Shown here: in pieces, positions 15,151 to 20,681 of the stretch
How positions within the stretch are numbered: position 1 is the first letter of the stretch
Layout: each line of letters begins with the position of its first letter
Assembly (NCBI GenBank): GCA_044233795.1
Contig: JBIIJL010000035.1
Span: forward strand, 1 to 20,681
Length of the DNA: 20,681 nucleotides
Reading direction: 5' to 3'
DNA from: JBIIJL01 sp044233795
Lineage (GTDB): Bacteria; Pseudomonadota; Gammaproteobacteria; Legionellales; Legionellaceae
Translations under genes and position numbers: made by a program
Notes under the pieces: model-generated
The model's database searches: none
What the model saw: the letters and a program-made list of their open reading frames with translations, nothing else
What the model was told of the DNA's origin: nothing

Positions 15151-15935
15151 TATCAGGTAACGCCCTTTTAGGCCCCCTAAATGACGTTCAGCGTGTGTAT
15201 TTAAATGCATGTGTGGAAACTTCAGTTAAGATCGATGAATATGATGAATGACAAAATGCTACCTTTCTTAGGGAGCCTGATTTGAAGAATGGCTCATATA
15301 TAACGCGTCCTTGCATGACAGATTTTTTATTATGGTCATAGATTAAACAGGGCGTGTTAACAGTTGCCCAATAACATCTACCTGACGCGGCATGTATGCG
15401 TCATCTAGGAAATCTCTTTAGACCGTCGACAAGCAACGGTACGTGGGCACTTTAGAGCAATTTTAATTGGAGGGCCCCAAATATTATGCTCGCACTACAG
15501 CACGAATATAACCAGGGCAATGTGTGTGTAGGACAATTTTCCAGTATTTATTATAAGCTTACCGCTCTCCTTGCCGCGTTTCTTGTTGATTAAGCGGAAT
15601 ACCCCAGCGTGCGGTAAAATTCAATCTTTATGGGCAAAATATAGGCCATTGAATAATGTGTCAGATGAGGCTAGCCGCATTGTGATAATCCCAAAATAAA
15701 ATCGCAATTTAGAAGGCGGATTGAGCAAGGTAAAAGCTTATGGGCATTAAATGATCAAAGCAAATATCACTCATACATTTAGCTCTATGTAACAACGCGA
15801 TTGATTTTCTCTACGAAGCGACATTATCATACTACTCAAACACCTAGCGCGGGAGGTGGCAGATCGAATTGATCTGAAAAATCTGCCCTCAAATTAAGGT
15901 TGAGAATACTGAAAAAAAATTTTAGTGCGTGTTGA
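15151..15935. other. 785-bp intergenic region without a recognisable gene
   Basis: This lies between cybB and glnD, which face each other. All frames are broken by frequent stops, and short translated stretches (for example ARWGIPLNQQETRQGER on the minus strand near 15570-15625) did not match a family I know. It contains several inverted repeats: TTTAGG/CCTAAA (15167-15172 / 15176-15181), TGACGC/GCGTCA (15383-15388 / 15398-15403) and GGCAGAT/ATCTGCC (15858-15864 / 15881-15887), the last overlapping an alternative CAGATC/GATCTG pairing. It could be gene decay or hold an sRNA. Confidence 0.5.
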
Positions 15936-15939
15936 CTAA
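15912..15939 (-). terminator. Weak intrinsic terminator overlapping the glnD stop codon
   Basis: On the minus strand, TTAGT (15939-15935), which includes most of the TAG stop, pairs with ACTAA (15926-15922) across an 8-nt loop and is followed within 2 nt by eight T (15919-15912). The stem is only 5 bp and AT-rich, but the T-run is strong. Confidence 0.4.
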
Positions 15940-18563
15940 GTATATTTTGTCATTAGCATGTCTAATAATTTTATTCGCAAATGATCTTGCTCGGAAGTTG
16001 ATAGCTTCAAATTTTGATAGTTGGTGATATAAAACATATCTTCAGCACGCTCTCCTGCTGTGGCAATCTTAGCATTGTGAAGATTTATTTTTTCTGTTAA
16101 AAATATATTGCTGATGATGGATAGCAAGCCAGGCCTATCGCTTGTAACAAGAAATACACATGTATGTTGATTTTCGTTATCATCGTTAAATGTAATCGTT
16201 GGCGCGAAGCTAAAATGAGCTTGCGCACGCGACAGGCGTCTTTCGATGGTGGTTGGTAAAGTGGTTGTATCCTTCAAATGCATTTCCAATGCTTGTTTTA
16301 TATTTGCTCTTCTATGATCATCAAAGAGCGCTTGGTTTTTTTCATCAAGAATAATATAAGTGTCGATATCAAAAGAATTATGGGTTGTTTGAATAGATGC
16401 TTCTTGAATGGTCGCTTGTTGGTTAGATAATACAGTGGTGGTTATTGTAAAGCGTTCATCTCGATGTGGCATGTAGATAAAGACCTCAGTACCACCTTGG
16501 GTATGGTGGGGCATGATCAAGACCAAGGGAAAGGTGGTTGCTTGAAGGATTGCCTTGGTATGTTCTGCAATAATTTCGGCAGGCTCATGTAAAAAGTATT
16601 TTCCTTCAAAATTAATCCATAAATTGTATGCAGCTTCCTTTGAAATATCAGCCTTGGCTAAAAAAGCCAAAGCCTCTTTTTTTCTTCGCGAAATAATGTT
16701 TGATTCATCTAGAACTGTATTTTCTTGTTCGATAAGTCCCGCAGCAGATAGATACAATTCTCTTAGTAATGAATCTTTCCACGCATTCCAAAGGGTTGGA
16801 TTTGTTGCGCAAATGTCTGCAACTGTTAAAAGATAAAGGTGATCTAAATACTCTTTTTGAGGAATTAAGCGACAAAATTGAGCAATGGTTTTTGGGTCAT
16901 AAATATCCTGTCGCTGTGCCGTTTGAGACATTAGAAGATGATGTTTAACTAGCCAAATAAGTAGGCTCTGTTCGTGTTCACTTAACTCATGTCGAACCGC
17001 AAATTTATGGGCCTCTTTTGCTCCGAGCTTTGAATGATCATCCCCGCGACCTTTGGCTATGTCATGAAAGAGGGCTGCGAGATATAGGATATCTCGATGC
17101 TGTAAATTTTGCATTAATTGTGCGCATAAAGGGAATGTTGTTTTATATTGGCTGAGTAAGAATCTTGATATGTTTCTTACTACAAAGAGTGTATGTTGAT
17201 CTACTGTGTATACATGAAATAAATCGTACTGCATTTGTCCAGTTACTTTTGCAAAAGAGTCAAGATAATGACCTAATACACCATAGCGACTCATACGTCT
17301 TAAAGCACGGTATGGACTTCTGGAGGTACGTAGAATAGCAAGAAAAGTACTTGTTGCAGGCTTTGATGCACAAAAAAAGTTGTCGAGTAAGTATAGATGC
17401 TGACGAATCAAACGAATAGTACTGGCACGGATCCCCTCGATGCTTGGATCATTTGCGATCCATAAAAAAATGGTCAGTAAAGCCACTGGATGTTGTGCAA
17501 AAATTTTTTCGTGCCGTACCTCAATATAATGATTTGAGAGCTGGAATGATGAATCCAAGGGTAAAAGAACTTGTTTTTCTCTGTGTACGATAGCCTCTCT
17601 AAACCATTGTAATAGCATTTCATTTAATTCGCGACCGCGTTTTATGATTTTAAAGTAGTTCTTCATGAATTGTTCTATGGCTAATGCATGAGGCTTATCT
17701 TCATAACCAAACAATTTTGCAAGCTTAATTTGATAATCAAAGAGCAAACGTTCTTCATTTTTTTCAGCAAGGGTATGAAGAGCGAATCTAATACGCCAAA
17801 GAAAATGCAGGCAGTGAAAAAACTCTTCATGTTCCTTGTCAGTAATGAAGCCATATTGAATACCGTCGGCCAATTTCTTTATGTTGAAATGGCGTTTACT
17901 GACCTGCGATACAATTTGAAGATCACGTAAACCTCCTGGACCATATTTTACATTCGGCTCTAGGTTATAAGCTGTTTCATTATATTTTTCATAACGCTTG
18001 CGCTGTTCTTCCAATTTGGCAAAATAGTAATCATGACTTGACCACATATGTAGCGGATGAATTTGATATAACAGATCTTCCATTAACGATGCTCGTCCAA
18101 TGAGCAAATGCATATCGATTAAGCTCGAAATAACTGTAATGTCTTGGCTTGCTAGCAGAGAGCAAGCATTAACTGTCGTGATTTGGTGGCTAACTTCTAG
18201 TCCTAAGTCCCAGCAATCCTGGATAAAATGCTGAGCGTTATTTATCTCAGCTCTATCTGTTGTTTCAAGATGAAGTATCAAGAGGTCAATATCTGAGTGA
18301 AGCTGGAGTTCGCGCCGCCCATAACTTCCTAATGCCAGAAGACAAAACTGGTTATTTACATCAAGAGCATGATGTTCAAACAGACGAATAAGAATTTCGT
18401 CAATAACTGTATTAAGCTTGTATGTGATCGTGGCGATATTGCTATGTTTAAAACAATCATCACCAAGTGAGCGCTTCAGTTCTTGTAATGTATGTTTGAG
18501 AACAGCAGGACAGCAAAGATTTTCATTATTATGATTAGAATGATTTATAAGTATACGTCCCAT
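15936..18563 (-). CDS. glnD: Bifunctional uridylyltransferase / uridylyl-removing enzyme GlnD
   Basis: GlnD senses glutamine and adds or removes UMP on PII (GlnB/GlnK), setting glutamine synthetase activity and nitrogen gene expression. The 875-residue protein has all expected parts. These are the nucleotidyltransferase site GSYGRREL (79-86) with SDIDLLIL (90-97), the GPGGLRDLQ block (208-216), the HD hydrolase domain with H457 and the H500-D501 pair in LAALFHDIAKGRGDDHS, and two C-terminal ACT domains (about 700-765 and 805-870; DRPGLLSIISNIF in the second). Length is normal. It starts 5 nt after the upstream Spy-like gene and lacks a clear ribosome site, so translation is probably coupled to that gene. 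Confidence 0.97.
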   Translation of the reverse strand: MGRILINHSNHNNENLCCPAVLKHTLQELKRSLGDDCFKHSNIATITYKLNTVIDEILIRLFEHHALDVNNQFCLLALGSYGRRELQLHSDIDLLILHLETTDRAEINNAQHFIQDCWDLGLEVSHQITTVNACSLLASQDITVISSLIDMHLLIGRASLMEDLLYQIHPLHMWSSHDYYFAKLEEQRKRYEKYNETAYNLEPNVKYGPGGLRDLQIVSQVSKRHFNIKKLADGIQYGFITDKEHEEFFHCLHFLWRIRFALHTLAEKNEERLLFDYQIKLAKLFGYEDKPHALAIEQFMKNYFKIIKRGRELNEMLLQWFREAIVHREKQVLLPLDSSFQLSNHYIEVRHEKIFAQHPVALLTIFLWIANDPSIEGIRASTIRLIRQHLYLLDNFFCASKPATSTFLAILRTSRSPYRALRRMSRYGVLGHYLDSFAKVTGQMQYDLFHVYTVDQHTLFVVRNISRFLLSQYKTTFPLCAQLMQNLQHRDILYLAALFHDIAKGRGDDHSKLGAKEAHKFAVRHELSEHEQSLLIWLVKHHLLMSQTAQRQDIYDPKTIAQFCRLIPQKEYLDHLYLLTVADICATNPTLWNAWKDSLLRELYLSAAGLIEQENTVLDESNIISRRKKEALAFLAKADISKEAAYNLWINFEGKYFLHEPAEIIAEHTKAILQATTFPLVLIMPHHTQGGTEVFIYMPHRDERFTITTTVLSNQQATIQEASIQTTHNSFDIDTYIILDEKNQALFDDHRRANIKQALEMHLKDTTTLPTTIERRLSRAQAHFSFAPTITFNDDNENQHTCVFLVTSDRPGLLSIISNIFLTEKINLHNAKIATAGERAEDMFYITNYQNLKLSTSEQDHLRIKLLDMLMTKYT

Positions 18564-18568
18564 GACAG

Positions 18569-19084
18569 CTAAGAAGTTTTGCCAACAGCAAGACTATCAA
18601 AATGTTGATCCTCGAGAGTATGAATATATTTATCGTATTGTAATCTTTGCGCATCAGAAAGTAGCGAGTATATTTCATGCCTAACCAATGCTCTATGCTT
18701 CATGATGGTTCCAAGGATTTCCTTTTTCTCGTTGATAATTTTATCTAATGCTCTTTCATCAACGATATTTTGTTGTATCACAAGTTCAATTCGATCCCGG
18801 ACTAATAATAATTGACTCTGTTTAGCAGCGATCATTGCGTAAGATTGGTTTTGTATGGATTTGATTTTGTTAAGTTGTTTGTCGGTTAAATGGAGGTAAC
18901 TAAAAAGCTCTTTATTGCATACACAAGGTGCTTGGGCTTGCTGTGGTGGGGGTTTGACAACCTCCGTTACAACAGGAGGTGTATCATAAGCTAATTTGAT
19001 TAGGAGATGATCTACTGCAAATGCTGAGCATGAAAAAAGTAGCGCTGACAAAAATGCTATAGAAAGTCCTGATATAAAACGCAT
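18569..19084 (-). CDS. Spy/CpxP-like periplasmic protein with LTxxQ-type motifs
   Basis: This is a 171-residue exported, mostly helical protein. Residues 1-23 form a signal peptide that could be cut after SAFA; the Cys in LLFSC could instead be a lipid anchor, though Phe at -2 is atypical of a lipobox. A Pro-rich linker with CVC (54-56) follows. Then comes a helical domain with LTDKQLNKIKSIQ (66-78) and, near the end, LLSDAQRLQYDKYI. Paired L-T/S-x-x-Q segments are typical of Spy/CpxP envelope-stress chaperones and metal-sensing relatives. Start 19084 is chosen over ATG 19105 because AAGGA lies 8 nt before it and it places the signal peptide at the N-terminus. It is directly upstream of glnD, an unusual partner. 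Confidence 0.75.
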   Translation of the reverse strand: MRFISGLSIAFLSALLFSCSAFAVDHLLIKLAYDTPPVVTEVVKPPPQQAQAPCVCNKELFSYLHLTDKQLNKIKSIQNQSYAMIAAKQSQLLLVRDRIELVIQQNIVDERALDKIINEKKEILGTIMKHRALVRHEIYSLLSDAQRLQYDKYIHTLEDQHFDSLAVGKTS

Positions 19085-19122
19085 CAAAATTTTCCTTAAA
19101 CTCATGTCACATTAGATATATC

Positions 19123-19151
19123 ATCTTATGCATTTTAATTGCTGAGAGCAA
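19123..19151 (-). promoter_or_regulatory. Possible promoter of the Spy-like/glnD unit
   Basis: On the minus strand, TTGCTC (19151-19146), a 17-nt spacer and TAAGAT (19128-19123) would start transcription near 19116, about 30 nt before the Spy-like ATG. The rpsB -35 box lies inside its spacer, so polymerase can probably occupy only one of the two at a time. Confidence 0.4.
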
Positions 19152-19167
19152 GTATATATGGTATAAA
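19139..19167 (+). promoter_or_regulatory. rpsB-tsf promoter with GC-rich discriminator
   Basis: TTGCTG (19139-19144), a 17-nt spacer and TATAAA (19162-19167) are followed by a GC-rich discriminator (CGGCGC, 19170-19175). GC-rich discriminators are a known feature of promoters repressed by ppGpp/DksA, which fits a ribosomal protein operon. Predicted start is near 19174. Confidence 0.65.
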
Positions 19168-19200
19168 TACGGCGCTTTTAACTACACACACGTTTCGTCA

Positions 19201-19232
19201 CATGTGACTGGGTCCCGAAAGGGTGTCATATG
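19201..19232 (+). promoter_or_regulatory. Structured rpsB leader, likely S2 autoregulatory RNA
   Basis: CATGTGAC (19201-19208) pairs with GTCATATG (19225-19232) over 8 bp with one G-U pair. Inside, CCC-GAAA-GGG (19214-19223) makes a second short stem capped by a GAAA tetraloop. E. coli rpsB-tsf is repressed by S2 through a conserved leader structure, and this hairpin in the same place is a plausible equivalent. The ribosome site TGGAG (19253-19257) is downstream, 9 nt before the ATG. Confidence 0.5.
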
Positions 19233-19266
19233 GGGGGCGTGGAGGCATAACCCTGGAGAATAAAAT

Positions 19267-20304
19267 ATGAATGTAAGTATGCGTGAACTTCTTGAAGCTG
19301 GTGCTCATTTTGGCCACAGGACAAGATTTTGGAATCCAAAAATGGCTGAGTACATTTTTGGTCAAAGAAACAAAATCCACATTATCAACCTCGAAAAAAC
19401 AATGCCGTTAATGAACGATGCTCTTAATTATGTGGGTAAACTCGCGGGTAACAAGGCTAAAATCCTATTTGTAGGGACAAAACGTGCAGCACAAGAAAGC
19501 ATACGTAACCACGCTAAGCGATGTGGAATGCCTTTTGTTGATCATCGCTGGTTAGGTGGCATGCTTACCAACTATAAAACAGTTCGCCAATCAATTTTCA
19601 GATTAAAAGAGCTTAAAAAACTAAGAGATGAAGGTGCATTTGAAGGCATGATCAAAAAAGAAGCCTTGATGTTGACACGTGAGCTTGAAAAACTCGAACG
19701 AAGTCTAGGTGGTATTGAGGATATGGGTGGTTTACCTGATGCTCTATTTATTATCGATGTTGGTTTTGAGCACATTGCAGTTGAGGAAGCTCGGCGTTTG
19801 AGAATCCCTGTAATAGGCGTAGTTGATACAAACAATGATCCAGACAACATTGATTATATTATTCCAGGCAATGACGATTCTATGCGTGCTGTTGATATTT
19901 ACATTCGAAGTGTTGCTGATGCAATTCTCGATGCTCAACAAAGTAACTCAGTGGGATCAAGGGATGAGTTTGTTGAGGTTCAAGAAAAAGCACCAGCCAA
20001 GGGCGCACATTCAAAAGCTCAGGCAAAGTCAACTGAGATGAAAAAAGAAGCAGCAGACACGAAAGTTCAAGTTAGCAGCACTGAAGTAGAGTCTACCAAT
20101 GCTGTTGATGATGAGATTGTTAATACATCAATCGAAACGTCAGAGAAGGATACTGAAAAAGCATCAGCGAAGACTGCATCTAAAGCGACTGCTAAATCAG
20201 TCACGAAGACCCCAGCTAAAGCGACTTCTAAAGATTCGAACAAAGGATCTGAAAAGGAAGGCGAAAAGGCGCCCGCTAAGGCTTCAGCAAAACCTTCAAA
20301 ATAA
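19267..20304 (+). CDS. rpsB: 30S ribosomal protein S2 with a long C-terminal extension
   Basis: S2 binds the 30S neck/platform and is needed for S1 docking. Residues 1 to about 227 are a normal S2: MNVSMRELLEAGAHFGHRTRFWNPKM, GTKRAAQE, HRWLGGMLTNYKTVRQSI and the closing AVEEARRLRIPVIGVVDTNNDPD and YIIPGNDDSMRA blocks. Most S2 proteins end near 230-260 residues; this one continues to 345. The roughly 118-residue tail is rich in Lys, Ala, Ser, Thr and Glu, with repeated AKA, KTPAKA and KASAK segments reminiscent of histone-H1-like tails, and is probably disordered. The frame is uninterrupted, so the tail appears real. It is first in the rpsB-tsf operon. Confidence 0.97.
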   Translation: MNVSMRELLEAGAHFGHRTRFWNPKMAEYIFGQRNKIHIINLEKTMPLMNDALNYVGKLAGNKAKILFVGTKRAAQESIRNHAKRCGMPFVDHRWLGGMLTNYKTVRQSIFRLKELKKLRDEGAFEGMIKKEALMLTRELEKLERSLGGIEDMGGLPDALFIIDVGFEHIAVEEARRLRIPVIGVVDTNNDPDNIDYIIPGNDDSMRAVDIYIRSVADAILDAQQSNSVGSRDEFVEVQEKAPAKGAHSKAQAKSTEMKKEAADTKVQVSSTEVESTNAVDDEIVNTSIETSEKDTEKASAKTASKATAKSVTKTPAKATSKDSNKGSEKEGEKAPAKASAKPSK

Positions 20305-20324
20305 GCTTAAGTTTTATTCAAATC

Positions 20325-20354
20325 AAGAACCCTTATTAAAAAGTAGGGGTTCTT
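20325..20354 (+). promoter_or_regulatory. Hairpin between rpsB and tsf
   Basis: AAGAACCCTTA (20325-20335) pairs with TAGGGGTTCTT (20344-20354): 11 bp with one G-U pair and an 8-nt loop. No T-run follows and the tsf ribosome site (GGAG) begins 4-5 nt later. It is more likely a processing, attenuation or stability element within the operon than a full terminator. Confidence 0.55.
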
Positions 20355-20369
20355 AGACGGAGAAATGAC

Positions 20370-20681
20370 ATGACAATTAGTGCCTCAGAGGTAATGAAAC
20401 TACGTGAGCGTACAGGCGCGGGTATGATGGAATGTAAAAAATTTTTGATTCTTACAGAAGGGGATATTGAAAAGGCTATCACAGAAATGAGGAAGGCTGA
20501 TCAGGTAAAAGCTGACAAGAAGGCCGATCGGGTAGCTGCTGAAGGGGTGATTGTGATTGCACGGTCAGCTGATGAAAAAACTGCAGTGATGCTCGAAATT
20601 AATAGTGAAACTGATTTTGTTGCTCGTGATGAGAACTTTATCCAATTCGCTCGTGCAGTATCAGAGGCTGCGATAGAGCAT
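20370..20681 (+). CDS. tsf: Elongation factor Ts, N-terminal part (runs off the window)
   Basis: EF-Ts exchanges GDP for GTP on EF-Tu. The frame opens at ATG 20370, with GGAG (20359-20362) 7 nt upstream, and stays open for all 104 codons to the window edge. The start MTISASEVMKLRERTGAGMMECKKFL is the UBA-like EF-Tu-binding domain, and INSETDFVARDENF is the diagnostic core-domain motif that contacts EF-Tu (the TDFV residues). An ATG 5 nt earlier is out of frame and stops at once. It is the normal second gene of the rpsB-tsf operon. Confidence 0.97.
   Translation, partial: MTISASEVMKLRERTGAGMMECKKFLILTEGDIEKAITEMRKADQVKADKKADRVAAEGVIVIARSADEKTAVMLEINSETDFVARDENFIQFARAVSEAAIEH

Noticed and set aside
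16555..17930. Short plus-strand open frames inside glnD
   Set aside because: Antisense to a complete GlnD with all catalytic and ACT motifs; no independent coding evidence.
19823..20356. Two overlapping plus-strand open frames under the S2 tail (72 and 85 residues)
   Set aside because: They are +1/+2 shadows of the repetitive Lys/Ala coding region, giving Arg/Leu-rich artefacts without ribosome sites; the S2 frame is unbroken.

Overview
The window is about 20.7 kb of low-to-moderate GC, gene-dense gammaproteobacterial chromosome. Several features point to a host-associated member of the Legionellales (Legionella / Coxiella / Berkiella-like): a bacterial phosphatidylcholine synthase, a protein resembling the Legionella EnhB family, a multi-pass membrane gene between rpsR and rplI, the large 180-kDa type NAD-glutamate dehydrogenase, and a decaying aldehyde dehydrogenase gene. 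The genus cannot be fixed from sequence reading alone.

Layout. (1) 1-3027, plus strand: the end of a thiolase gene, a fused enoyl-CoA hydratase/3-hydroxyacyl-CoA dehydrogenase (FadJ-like) and a periplasmic L,D-transpeptidase, closely packed. (2) 2982-4066, minus strand: a divergent CsrA-family protein followed with a 4-nt overlap by a PAP2-type membrane phosphatase. This pair runs tail-to-tail into the L,D-transpeptidase with a 46-nt coding overlap. (3) 4140-6204, plus strand: the ribosomal operon rpsF-rpsR-(DUF2232-like membrane protein)-rplI with a good sigma70-type promoter. (4) 6205-6485: intergenic DNA with several hairpins. (5) 6486-8884, minus strand: a four-gene unit, pcs, an EnhB-like exported protein, a small polytopic membrane protein and a thioredoxin-like protein. 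(6) 9179-9546: a broken succinate-semialdehyde-type aldehyde dehydrogenase, with only N- and C-terminal remnants. (7) 9645-15150, plus strand: the 1626-residue NAD-glutamate dehydrogenase and a cytochrome b561. (8) 15151-15935: about 785 bp with no recognisable gene. (9) 15936-19084, minus strand: a Spy/CpxP-like periplasmic protein and glnD. (10) 19139-20681, plus strand: rpsB with a structured leader and a very long Lys/Ala/Ser/Thr-rich tail, then the start of tsf.

Functionally the window combines fatty-acid beta-oxidation and glutamate catabolism (acetyl-CoA and 2-oxoglutarate supply), nitrogen signalling (GlnD), envelope and lipid work (L,D-transpeptidase, PAP2, Pcs, EnhB-like, Spy-like) and translation (S6, S18, L9, S2, EF-Ts). 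No CRISPR array, insertion sequence, phage gene, tRNA or rRNA was found. The most unusual items are the divergent CsrA-like/PAP2 gene pair, the roughly 118-residue tail on S2, the aldehyde dehydrogenase pseudogene, and the coupling of a Spy-like gene to glnD from a promoter that overlaps the rpsB promoter.
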